Assembly: GCF_000525775.1 (NCBI RefSeq)
Contig: NZ_JALU01000003.1
Span: 1 to 64,000 of the forward strand
From: Mogibacterium timidum ATCC 33093
GTDB lineage: Bacteria > Bacillota > Clostridia > Peptostreptococcales > Anaerovoracaceae
Reading direction: 5' to 3'
DNA: 64,000 nt
The notes under the pieces are model-generated. The model was not told the origin of the DNA, searched no databases, and saw only the letters and a list, made by a program, of their open reading frames with translations. The position numbers and the translations under genes were made by a program. Below, piece by piece: positions 43,298-51,390 of this stretch (within the stretch, counting starts at the first letter, position 1; the number at the start of each line of letters is the position of its first letter).

Positions 43298-43456
43298 TTA
43301 TGGCGACATATCGTCTAATCTATACGACCACAAAATAGCCGCAAAAACACCGATCGCAATAAAAGCTCTGCCTGCAGTCTATTTTGCTGCATTAACTGCA
43401 CCTGCCTTAAGTTTAATAATTTTAATTCGCCACGTCCGAAAGTAAATTCCGGACAC
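43298..43456 (-). pseudogene. Possible small membrane protein remnant with internal TAG
   Basis: In the gap between the lipase and the MATE gene one minus frame from GTG 43456 reads a basic stretch (WRIKIIKLKAGAVNAAK), a TAG, then TAGRAFIAIGVFAAILWSYR and a TAA at 43298. The part after the stop looks like a membrane helix. It may be a decayed small gene. Evidence is composition only. Confidence 0.25.
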
Positions 43457-43505
43457 ACATTAATGTTAGCACAGATTAACTTGAGGATATATCGATTCAA
43501 TATTT

Positions 43506-44876
43506 TTATTCCAAACAGCATCGTGTTTCCTTGACCTCAAGCTCACGCAACTCCTTGAAATTTTGGGCCAGCATAAATATTACAATTATCGAAAGAAACA
43601 CATCTATTGCAAGAGAACCTACATAGATTGACTGTATACCGAAAATCCTCGGCAGTATAATCATAAGGGGAATATATAAAAACAACTGCCGGCCGAGTCC
43701 TATAAGCGTTGCCGGCTTTCCTTTTTTGATGGAAGGCCAAAATGTCATAGCTGTCATCGTAACTGAAAGCAGAGGTGCTATGGTCATAAATACTCTGAAG
43801 CAGAATATATATTCTGCACCGAAACTTACCTGCGGCAACATGCTTCCCAGTACAAGCGAAGGGCTTATCATTGACAGAATCCAGAACGGCAGCATAACAA
43901 TCAGCGCCACAAAAGAGAATATTTTAAATGAGCTTATACTTCTTTCATATTGTTTAGCTCCGTAATTAATTCCGGCTACAGGCTGTAAAGCTCTCATAAG
44001 TCCGTAAATAGGTGTGAGTGAAAAGTTGAATATCCTGAATACCGCTCCATAAAAAGTTATGTCCAGTTCGGTTCCGAAGGCTTTCAATGCCCTGAGAATT
44101 ATTATGCCCTGTATGATCCCCATCACACTCATTATTAATGACGGCATACCCAAAGAAATGATTTCTTTTATCACATCCCTATCCGTATTTATCGTAAATA
44201 CATTGGCATTGAAGCTTACCTTTCCGCTTTTGCAATATATTACGAACAGCAGAGCATAGACAAACATACCTATGTTGGTTCCCCACGCCGCTCCTGCAAC
44301 CCCCAGCTTAAGAATAGCCATAAGTACGTAGTTTGAGATAATATTGACTATAAGACCTATACCCATCATAATTGCCGCGGTCTTCATCTTGCCTTCGGCT
44401 CTTACTATCATATTGTAGGCAAGCCCTATAATCCAGAATACACTACCTATCAGGGTTACTCTATAGTAACTTACCGCATAAGATAAAACCTCCCCCTCTG
44501 CTCCAAGTGCCCGAAGCATGGGATTCATGAATATAAAACCGAACAGTATCATGACAACTGTCGCCACAATAGAAATTAAATTGGCATTTCCAAGAAGCTT
44601 GCCCTGCATCTCCTTGTCATCGTTCCCCAATAAAATACTCAGATATGAGCCTGCGCCCACCCCCACCAACGAGCCCAATCCAAGACTCAACTGGGTAAGC
44701 GGATACACTATGGACAAACCTGCAAATGCTGTCTCATTCACCAGTCTGCCTACAAATATCCCGTCAAAAATTACATTTAAGCCGTATAAAATCATCGCAA
44801 TAATAGCCGGCAGAGAAAGCCTGCAACAAACTTTCCACAAATTATCGTTCAATATCAATTCTTTTTCTTTGTTCAT
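43506..44876 (-). CDS. MATE-family multidrug/cation efflux transporter
   Basis: The 456-residue protein has 12 helices in two MatE repeats (LSLPAIIAMILYGLNVIFDG, GRLVNETAFAGLSIVYPLTQ; second half GMPSLIMSVMGIIQG). MATE pumps export drugs and cationic compounds using Na+ or H+ gradients. It follows a TetR regulator by 83 nt on the same strand, so the pump is probably induced when TetR leaves its operator. ATG 44876 has GAGG upstream. Confidence 0.92.
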   Translation of the reverse strand: MNKEKELILNDNLWKVCCRLSLPAIIAMILYGLNVIFDGIFVGRLVNETAFAGLSIVYPLTQLSLGLGSLVGVGAGSYLSILLGNDDKEMQGKLLGNANLISIVATVVMILFGFIFMNPMLRALGAEGEVLSYAVSYYRVTLIGSVFWIIGLAYNMIVRAEGKMKTAAIMMGIGLIVNIISNYVLMAILKLGVAGAAWGTNIGMFVYALLFVIYCKSGKVSFNANVFTINTDRDVIKEIISLGMPSLIMSVMGIIQGIIILRALKAFGTELDITFYGAVFRIFNFSLTPIYGLMRALQPVAGINYGAKQYERSISSFKIFSFVALIVMLPFWILSMISPSLVLGSMLPQVSFGAEYIFCFRVFMTIAPLLSVTMTAMTFWPSIKKGKPATLIGLGRQLFLYIPLMIILPRIFGIQSIYVGSLAIDVFLSIIVIFMLAQNFKELRELEVKETRCCLE

Positions 44877-44959
44877 GGTTTTAAGCCTCAATATACTTTC
44901 TTAATTTATTTTGCACCAAAAACTTATATTTCAGTCTGTTGTGCAATAATTAAATCCTT

Positions 44960-45529
44960 CTAACATTTTAAATATGCTTTGAACATAATCGTAAGCATCT
45001 CTCTAAGCTTTTCCTTATCTATATCAAACAGATACATTCCCACATAAAGAGAATTCATCAAAAAAACAAATTCCCGATTATTTATCGTAATATATTCGTC
45101 CAAGCCCTCCGCCTTGCAGAATTCAAGAAAATCTTCAATTCCCTTATCGTATAGCTTTGCAAATAATTTTTTAAAATTCTCGTTGTTCTGCATTTCTATA
45201 AGAAATACGGTATACAGTTTCTTGTACGGATTGACATCGAGAATTTTATCCAGCAAACTGTCAATAAGCTTTTCGCTGCGGTTTTTTCGACTTTCCCTCA
45301 TATATTTCACTACAATATTTTTTCTGTATTCATTTCCGTCATCTAAAAGCTCCAAGAAGATCTCTTCTTTGCCTGAAAAATGATGATACATCCCTCCCTT
45401 AGATATTCCGACAGCCTGTATGATTTCATCCATTGTAGTATTTGCATAACCGTTTGTTATAAAAAGCTCCAATGCTATGTCTTTAATCTGCCTCCTCCTT
45501 TGTTCTCTGCTTAACCTTTTATTTCCCAT
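44960..45529 (-). CDS. TetR-family repressor
   Basis: The 189-residue protein has an N-terminal TetR HTH (IKDIALELFITNGYANTTMD and EIIQAVGISKGGMYHHFSGK) and a helical ligand domain. ATG 45529 is preceded by AAGGAGGAG. A perfect 14-nt inverted repeat lies between the -10 box and the ribosome site, so it should repress itself and the downstream MATE pump. The ligand is unknown. Confidence 0.94.
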   Translation of the reverse strand: MGNKRLSREQRRRQIKDIALELFITNGYANTTMDEIIQAVGISKGGMYHHFSGKEEIFLELLDDGNEYRKNIVVKYMRESRKNRSEKLIDSLLDKILDVNPYKKLYTVFLIEMQNNENFKKLFAKLYDKGIEDFLEFCKAEGLDEYITINNREFVFLMNSLYVGMYLFDIDKEKLREMLTIMFKAYLKC

Positions 45530-45539
45530 CAGCTCCTCC

Positions 45540-45569
45540 TTGCTTACCGACGACATCGTCGGTAAGCAA
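45540..45569 (-). promoter_or_regulatory. TetR operator (perfect palindrome)
   Basis: TTGCTTACCGACGA and TCGTCGGTAAGCAA are perfect inverted 14-nt arms with a 2-nt CA spacer. The core resembles known TetR-family sites of the ACCGAC...GTCGGT kind. It abuts the -10 box and covers the transcript start. Confidence 0.85.
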
Positions 45570-45598
45570 ATAATACCACCCGTTGCTTTTTCTGTCAA
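45570..45598 (-). promoter_or_regulatory. Promoter of the tetR-MATE operon
   Basis: TTGACA (45593-45598), a 17-nt spacer and TATTAT (45570-45575). Confidence 0.8.
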
Positions 45599-45601
45599 GC
45601 A

Positions 45602-45675
45602 TTTGCAGTATTAGCGATAAAAGAATTTAAAAAATCAAACCGCCTGGAAAGTTTGCGGTATTAACGATAAAAGAA
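45602..45675. repeat. Direct repeat, 24 nt, period 50
   Basis: TTTGCAGTATTAGCGATAAA at 45602 (continuing AGAA) recurs at 45652 with two changes. It lies upstream of the tetR promoter. The remaining 45676-45998 holds no gene I can support and should contain the promoter of the surface protein gene. Confidence 0.5.
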
Positions 45676-45998
45676 AAACAGCAAACCTTATTGATCTGCC
45701 GTTTCGTATTTCTAAAAGATTTTGTTTACTGACGGTATTTTTAAGCTTAGCATCCGCTTGCGGAAGTCGGGATGTGGACAAATAGGCATAAAATTAATAC
45801 TGCACATTAAAGAAAGATCATAAGAGAATCCTGATAGCACATAGCGTACTGTGTCTCAGTGCGGGGGCTTTAAAAATTGCCCTTCCTTTATGTCTCAAAA
45901 CATGTTAATATACTGACATAATGTATAAATAATAATACAAATCTATATTCATCTAATTAAGTAGCTTAAAAAACAATCTTAGAGAAAGGACATTTCAC

Positions 45999-47771
45999 AT
46001 GAAGAATCTGACAAGATACGTGTTAAGTATCGCATTGAGTGCAATTCTGGTCTTATCTGCAATACCGTCGGCAGCAGTAGTACATGCTGATGATAATCAG
46101 GCATTACCCGGAGCCGGCAAACACGCTGTGAGCAAAACACCTGAAGGATGGTACGACTTAAGAGAAGTACTTGCAGTGCTTTTAAGCGGTTCCTTCGATA
46201 GTGAAGAGAAAGCTAAGGAGGAGTATGAGAAACTCACCAGACTGGATGGGGATATTCTGCTCGGCACAGATACGCAGCATAAAGAAATCAAGGCTGTAAA
46301 CATCAATGATACTATGAATTTCACAGGAACCCTAAGGGTCGATGTCATTAAAAAGGCGGTAGGGATGATAACTCCGGGCGTTGGTGCCTTTGCAAAACTC
46401 GATGGAGTGAGCAGTCAGTTCGTGGCAGAATTTGTTATTCCGGATGGAATGATTTATAGCAAAAAACTTACCAAGGCTAATGTGAAATTAAAAAATGCAA
46501 AAGACATATTTGAAGTAACAGATGTAAAGGTGGATGGTCAGAAGGTTACAGTAACTATGGACTTTGTTGATCCGGCACTTAAAAAAGCGCATAAAGAAAA
46601 TAAGCCGTATATTGCCAGGGATCTAAACAATGCGCTAAACAAGGTTGGAAGCCATCTGGAGGTTACCATTCCGGGGGTTAAGTTTGACAAAACAAAGGTG
46701 AAGGCCGGAGATGTTCTGACTGTTAAAGGAGCACTGTCCGGGAATTATAAAATGGGAAAACTTGTTACTGCTCATTATGACCCTAGAATGAAAACATTAC
46801 GAGATGAATATTTAAAGACTCCGTCAAAGGTCGAGAAGTTTAAAAACATTATGCCTGCTGAATACCAAGATTACCAAACTCAAGTAACAAAACTTGGTCA
46901 AGCCGTAGAAGATATTCAAAAACTTGCAGATGAAGTAAAGGCATTAAGGGATGAATTTAATAAGTTTGTTGCTGATAACAAAGCGGTAATTGACCGATAC
47001 CTCAATAACGATCCTTATGATAAAACTCTCTACGAAAATTATTCTGACGACAAGAATTTTGAATTTCCTACAGGTGAACCCTTTAAGATGATGACAGAGA
47101 GGCTCTATAATAGGACTTATCAGCATGACGGGCATTCTGACATAGATTACGGCAACAAGGCAGCAAACAGACCTGCAAAGGCGTATTCTCTGTATGGTGA
47201 GATTAATTTATTAAGAAATAATATCGCTAAAGTTCCAAAATTATATAATCATTGGAGCAGAAATATAAGCGATGAACAAAAGGCTAAAGATAAACCCGTA
47301 ATAGACAAACTCGAAGAGATGTTAGAGAAATCATCTACATTCGGAGACAATGAAAAGGGAAGATTACATGAACTTGCATCGCGAGAATTCGAAGCACGCG
47401 ACGCTATAGTCGATATGTACATTGACAGTTTTGCATTGCAAGAGCTTCTGACAAATCCTCAATATGGCGGGATAAGATATGATAATGTCGGTGCTTCAGA
47501 ATATTCTAAAATGTTTATAGGCTGGGATGCTGTTCAATCGGAAGCCGGAAGAGATTCCGTTCTTGAAAATGATGCGAATGCAGATAAAAGAGCTATACAG
47601 CTTACAGTAAAGGTAACCGAGGATAAAACAAAAGCTCCGGGCAAAGTTACAAAAAAGAAATCTCCGGTAACAGGCGATGGAACAAATATAACCCTATACA
47701 CATTAGGTATATTGATTGCATTAGGAAGCATAGTCGTTTTAACGGTCATCAGGAAAAGAAAAGTAAGATAG
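45999..47771 (+). CDS. Cell-wall surface protein with SPVTG sorting signal
   Basis: The 590-residue protein has a signal peptide (residues 1-30, ending VVHA), a long extracellular region and a sortase signal: SPVTGD near residue 558, a hydrophobic span (LYTLGILIALGSIVVLTVI) and RKRKVR. The extracellular part contains a beta-rich section (VKFDKTKVKAGDVLTVKG) and a helical, charged section from about 270 to 480 that may form coiled coils (KLGQAVEDIQKLADEVKALR). No known domain was recognised. SPxTG is a variant of LPXTG seen in some clostridia. AGAAAGGA precedes ATG 45999. The sortase is not in this window. Confidence 0.88.
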   Translation: MKNLTRYVLSIALSAILVLSAIPSAAVVHADDNQALPGAGKHAVSKTPEGWYDLREVLAVLLSGSFDSEEKAKEEYEKLTRLDGDILLGTDTQHKEIKAVNINDTMNFTGTLRVDVIKKAVGMITPGVGAFAKLDGVSSQFVAEFVIPDGMIYSKKLTKANVKLKNAKDIFEVTDVKVDGQKVTVTMDFVDPALKKAHKENKPYIARDLNNALNKVGSHLEVTIPGVKFDKTKVKAGDVLTVKGALSGNYKMGKLVTAHYDPRMKTLRDEYLKTPSKVEKFKNIMPAEYQDYQTQVTKLGQAVEDIQKLADEVKALRDEFNKFVADNKAVIDRYLNNDPYDKTLYENYSDDKNFEFPTGEPFKMMTERLYNRTYQHDGHSDIDYGNKAANRPAKAYSLYGEINLLRNNIAKVPKLYNHWSRNISDEQKAKDKPVIDKLEEMLEKSSTFGDNEKGRLHELASREFEARDAIVDMYIDSFALQELLTNPQYGGIRYDNVGASEYSKMFIGWDAVQSEAGRDSVLENDANADKRAIQLTVKVTEDKTKAPGKVTKKKSPVTGDGTNITLYTLGILIALGSIVVLTVIRKRKVR

Positions 47772-47783
47772 ACATAATGATAG

Positions 47784-47839
47784 AGCTGTGCGTTAGACTC
47801 ACACAATCTCGTTGAGTCCGACGCGCAGCTCGTTTTTTC
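47784..47839 (+). terminator. Terminator of the surface protein gene
   Basis: A long stem (GAGCTG...CAGCTC with inner GACTCA/TGAGTC) followed by GTTTTTT. Confidence 0.85.
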
Positions 47840-47847
47840 GGTCCGCG

Positions 47848-47964
47848 TGTGAATCTTTTTCTGTAAATTATCCTTCTGCGGTAGATAGTGAATGTATCCC
47901 TCCATTTGTAAGGAATACGCCTTTAGGACAATATAGGTAAATTTGCTTAGACATATCAAGAGAA
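47848..47964 (-). ncRNA. Dispersed element, copy A (candidate small RNA with its own promoter)
   Basis: About 115 nt closely match 57608..57726. Read on the minus strand it carries a promoter (47931..47960), a hairpin GTATTCC/GGGATAC with TTACAAAT in the loop, then shared blocks including CAGAAG and TAATTTACAGAAAA. It sits between the terminators of two convergent genes and fronts no ORF, so here it would be an orphan RNA. The function is unknown. Confidence 0.45.
47931..47960 (-). promoter_or_regulatory. Promoter within element A
   Basis: TTGATA (47955-47960), an 18-nt spacer and TATATT (47931-47936), aligned with the promoter of copy B. Confidence 0.5.
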
Positions 47965-47989
47965 GCCGGCTCACATGGCTTCTCTTGCT
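47959..47989 (-). terminator. Terminator of the amino-acid binding protein gene
   Basis: AGAGAAGCC and GGCTTCTCT form a 9-bp stem, followed on the minus strand by TGATATG. The T-run is weak; the last bases overlap the -35 of element A. Confidence 0.45.
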
Positions 47990-48080
47990 GCTTAATAAGT
48001 TAAATTGCTTCAGTCACTCTCCGGTATGGTCTTAAACCCTATTCTACGGATTGGAGTTGCTGCTCAATGGCCGGATCTCG

Positions 48081-48860
48081 CTACTGTTCGATCTTCCATT
48101 TCTTGGCCATCTTGTCATAAGTACCGTTCTCCTTGACGTGCTTGAGCCCGGTGTTAATCTTCTTGAGAAGTTCCTTGTTGCCCTTCTTGACTGCAATGCC
48201 GTTATCTGTGATGCTGTCCGGCTTGATGTCTCCAACCATCTTGAACTTGTCACCCTGACTTGCAGAGATATCCACTGCTACCGGCTTATCTACCAATACT
48301 GCGTCTACATCGCCGTTCTCGAGCTGCTGCAGAGCTGTTGTGTTCTGGTTGAGGACGGATACGCTTGACACCTTGCCCTCGTCCTTGAGCTTGTTAGCGA
48401 TGTCCGCCTGCAGAGTACCTGTTTGAGCTGCAACCTTGAGGCCGTTGCCACTAGTAAAGCTGTCCCAACCGGTAATCTTGGTGCTATTCTTCTTGACTAG
48501 CAGCACGACTCCTGTCTTGTAATAGGAATCGGAAAAGTCTACCTGTTTGGCACGCTCCGGTGTGATGTTCATACCGGCGATTACGATGTCAGCGCTATCT
48601 GACTTGAGCGCCGGGATGAGCGCGTCAAAATCAAATGAAGCGAACTCAACCTCGAAGCCCTGATCCTTGGCAATAGCCTTCATCAGATCCATATCAAAGC
48701 CTATGATATCGCCATCCTCGTTTGTTGTATCAAAAGGCGGATAAGTAGGCTCTGTCCCGACCTTGTATGTCTTACCCTTGCTGCCTGAGCAAGCTGCAAG
48801 TGCGCCTGCCATGATAAGGCACATCATAAGTGCCATGATTTTCCCAATTGTCTTTTTCAT
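48081..48860 (-). CDS. Amino-acid ABC transporter substrate-binding lipoprotein
   Basis: The 259-residue protein has a lipoprotein signal (residues 1-24, lipobox LAACSGS) and a type 2 periplasmic-binding fold of the polar amino acid group: VGTEPTYPPFDTTNEDGDII, GFDMDLMKAIAKDQGF, IVIAGMNITPERAKQVDFSD and VAAQTGTLQADIANK. It should capture a polar or basic amino acid for an ABC importer. No permease or ATPase gene is adjacent, which is unusual. GGGAAAGGA precedes the ATG. Confidence 0.94.
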   Translation of the reverse strand: MKKTIGKIMALMMCLIMAGALAACSGSKGKTYKVGTEPTYPPFDTTNEDGDIIGFDMDLMKAIAKDQGFEVEFASFDFDALIPALKSDSADIVIAGMNITPERAKQVDFSDSYYKTGVVLLVKKNSTKITGWDSFTSGNGLKVAAQTGTLQADIANKLKDEGKVSSVSVLNQNTTALQQLENGDVDAVLVDKPVAVDISASQGDKFKMVGDIKPDSITDNGIAVKKGNKELLKKINTGLKHVKENGTYDKMAKKWKIEQ

Positions 48861-48967
48861 TTCTGTGTCCTTTCCCTAAAATAATGTTAATTATGATTTG
48901 ACTGTTTGATTGACTATGTGGTTACACACCGTTATGCCGTTTGCATAATTTATAGTTGGTATGTATA

Positions 48968-48996
48968 AATATACTCGTGCAGACCCAAGCTGTCAA
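48968..48996 (-). promoter_or_regulatory. Promoter of the substrate-binding protein gene
   Basis: TTGACA (48991-48996), a 17-nt spacer and TATATT (48968-48973). Confidence 0.8.
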
Positions 48997-49238
48997 GAGG
49001 TATTTGAATTTTATTTCATTATCTTGAAATTTTATGCAGAAGAAGGCGTGCAATATACGGTCTCTGGTATTTATCTGCTGTCTGTTTTTATCCGCTTGTT
49101 GTTATAAAGCGGACATGTCTTGGCCAGAAATTTCCCGAAGGGCATAGAATAGCTTATTCTCTTCAATGCAAAGAAGAGCTTGTCAATAAAAGAAAGGCTT
49201 GTCCTGTTTGCGGTCAAGGCTTATACGTTTTGCCTTAA
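48997..49238. other. Intergenic region after the citrate/AEC operon
   Basis: No gene is supported. An imperfect stem near 49198-49222 followed by TTTCTTTTATT on the minus strand may terminate the upstream operon. Confidence 0.3.
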
Positions 49239-50180
49239 CTAGAAAATCCCCATATTCTTGAACAGAAACAGCCACCCGAATATCGTCAGTATTGAAAACC
49301 CGGTTGTAAATATAACCGCATTGCCTGCCAGATCTCCGTCGCTGCCCATGGACTTTGCCATCGTAAACGAAGACACTGCGCATGGTGCAGACATCATGAC
49401 GATCAGCGATACGAATTCCACGCCGCGGAAACCGAACAGCACAGCCAACGAGAGGCCTATCGCGGGCTGTATAAGCAGCTTTGTAATTGTTACAATGCTG
49501 AGATTACGCCTGTCGGTATTGATGCTCTTGATGTTGAAGGATGCACCGAGCATAATCATAGCCATCGGAGTGGTGCATTCGGACATGGTATAGATTACGT
49601 TATCTACGGATTTTGGAACCCTGATGTCGAGTACAATTGCGACAGCTGCCGCCAGAGCACCAAGGATAATCGGGTTCATGATAATCTTGCTGAACATTTT
49701 GGAGATGTCGGCATGCCCGCCGCGATAGTACTCAAGGATGATAACCGCTATTATATTGTAAATAGGTACGATGACAGCCACGAGGACGGCTGTCGTCGAG
49801 ACGTTGCCTCGACCGCAAATATTCAAAGCAATCGGCAGTCCCATCAGCACAAAGTTGCTGCGGTACATTGCCTGAATCATGGCGCCGCGGGTCTCCGGAC
49901 GTTTCTCTATCCTGTGCACGATCGGTACGCTCGCTGCGATGAAGGCAAACAGGAATACTATGGCAAATATTGTGAGTCCGAGATTGAAAGCCGTGCCCAG
50001 CTTTGCCCCATAAAGGTTCTCGAACATCATCGGCGGAAATAGCACAATAAAGACGAGGTGATTGAATCTGCTCACCTCGTCGTCATTTATCAGTCCTGCT
50101 CGCTTGACGAGCATCCCGATCAGTAGATAAATCATCAGCGGAATAACCGCATTTATACAAATCCAGAAATTCTGTACCAT
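49239..50180 (-). CDS. AEC-family permease (auxin efflux carrier/malate permease type)
   Basis: The 313-residue membrane protein has ten predicted helices with the family's N-terminal LVKRAGLINDDEVSRFNHLVF region and the C-terminal APCAVSSFTMAKSMGSDGDLAG motif. Members move malate, citrate-like acids or other anions. It starts inside the stop of the isocitrate dehydrogenase gene (TAATG). Its place in a citrate/2-oxoglutarate operon suggests a di- or tricarboxylate, which is inference. Confidence 0.9.
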   Translation of the reverse strand: MVQNFWICINAVIPLMIYLLIGMLVKRAGLINDDEVSRFNHLVFIVLFPPMMFENLYGAKLGTAFNLGLTIFAIVFLFAFIAASVPIVHRIEKRPETRGAMIQAMYRSNFVLMGLPIALNICGRGNVSTTAVLVAVIVPIYNIIAVIILEYYRGGHADISKMFSKIIMNPIILGALAAAVAIVLDIRVPKSVDNVIYTMSECTTPMAMIMLGASFNIKSINTDRRNLSIVTITKLLIQPAIGLSLAVLFGFRGVEFVSLIVMMSAPCAVSSFTMAKSMGSDGDLAGNAVIFTTGFSILTIFGWLFLFKNMGIF

Positions 50181-51376
50181 TATAACCTCGACATGACTTC
50201 ATTTGCGTACTCGCGGCAAGTTGCGCCGCCTGCCAGTCCGGTCATGCGTGCGCCGAGCTTCTCATCGGCTGCTGCCAGCGCTGTCTCAAGCTTGTCTGAC
50301 TCCGCTGCGTATCCGACGTGGGACAGCATCATAGCCGCGGCCTTGAGCAGACTCGCCGGATTGGCGTACTCGCCCAGCCCTTCTTCAATCATGCGCGGTG
50401 CACTGCCATGAATAGCTTCAAATATAGCGTAGTTCCTGCCGATATTTGCGCTGCCTGCCGTGCCGACACCGCCTTGGATCTGAGCTGCTTCGTCAGTTAT
50501 TATATCACCATACAGGTTAGGAAGCACGAAAACCTCAAAATCGCTTCTGATGTCCGCGTTGACCAGGTTGGCAGCCATAATGTCGATGAACCATGAGTCT
50601 GTCTCGATTTCCGGATAATCCTCGGCAACTTCGCGGCAGATGTTGAGGAAGTTGCCGTCAGTCTTTTTCATGATATTGGCTTTGGTAATAATCGATACAC
50701 GCTTCTTACCGTTGGCTCTAGCATACTCGTAGGCCGCACGAGCTATTCGCCTCGTCCCTTCGTCCGTCGTAACCTTGAAATCCACCGCGAACTCGCCTCT
50801 GATATACTCACCTCTGCTGCCGAGGGCATACTCACCCTCGGTATTCTCGCGGAAGAAGGTCCAATCTATACCCTCTTCAGGAATCACCACCGGTCTGACG
50901 TTGGCGAACAGATCGAAGGCCTTGCGCAGATAGACGTTGGCGCTTTCGATATTGGCTGCATTCATGGCTGCGTTAGGTGTCGTCGTCGGCCCCTTGAGGA
51001 GGACGTCGCACTCCTGCATCGCTGCCATGATGTTGTCCGGGACTGTCTTGCCTGCGGCCAGTCTGTTCTCCAGAGTGAATCCGCCGATCGGACGCAGCGC
51101 GACTTCACCGCCGGCAAGTCTGTCCCGGAGCAATGTGTTAAGCACTGCTTCGACTTCTCGCATGATGATCGGTCCGATTCCGTCACCACCTGCGGTGCCG
51201 ATTATTATCTGCTTTGCCTTATAATTACCGGAGAATTCCGTACTCATCGGCTCCGCAGCTCTCTCGCTTCTCATGCGCTCATTTCTGGCAACCTGCTCGC
51301 GCAGCATCGACTCGAAATTCTGAACTGCCGCTGCGATGTCGTGCTCAATTTCAGTGCTGTATGTGCTCTTACTCAT
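50180..51376 (-). CDS. Isocitrate dehydrogenase (isocitrate/isopropylmalate family)
   Basis: The 398-residue enzyme oxidatively decarboxylates isocitrate to 2-oxoglutarate. Motifs: GGDGIGPIIM, TTTPNAAMNAANIESANV (substrate loop), FRENTEGEYALG, TKANIMKKTDG, NLYGDIITDEAAQIQGG and IFEAIHGSAP. About 50 residues precede the first beta strand, an extension not usual for this family. The operon with citrate synthase and aconitase favours isocitrate over isopropylmalate. Cofactor preference is unclear. ATG 51376 has GGAG at 6 nt; a TTG 12 nt upstream is also open. Confidence 0.88.
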   Translation of the reverse strand: MSKSTYSTEIEHDIAAAVQNFESMLREQVARNERMRSERAAEPMSTEFSGNYKAKQIIIGTAGGDGIGPIIMREVEAVLNTLLRDRLAGGEVALRPIGGFTLENRLAAGKTVPDNIMAAMQECDVLLKGPTTTPNAAMNAANIESANVYLRKAFDLFANVRPVVIPEEGIDWTFFRENTEGEYALGSRGEYIRGEFAVDFKVTTDEGTRRIARAAYEYARANGKKRVSIITKANIMKKTDGNFLNICREVAEDYPEIETDSWFIDIMAANLVNADIRSDFEVFVLPNLYGDIITDEAAQIQGGVGTAGSANIGRNYAIFEAIHGSAPRMIEEGLGEYANPASLLKAAAMMLSHVGYAAESDKLETALAAADEKLGARMTGLAGGATCREYANEVMSRL

Positions 51377-51390
51377 TTCAATCTCCAATC

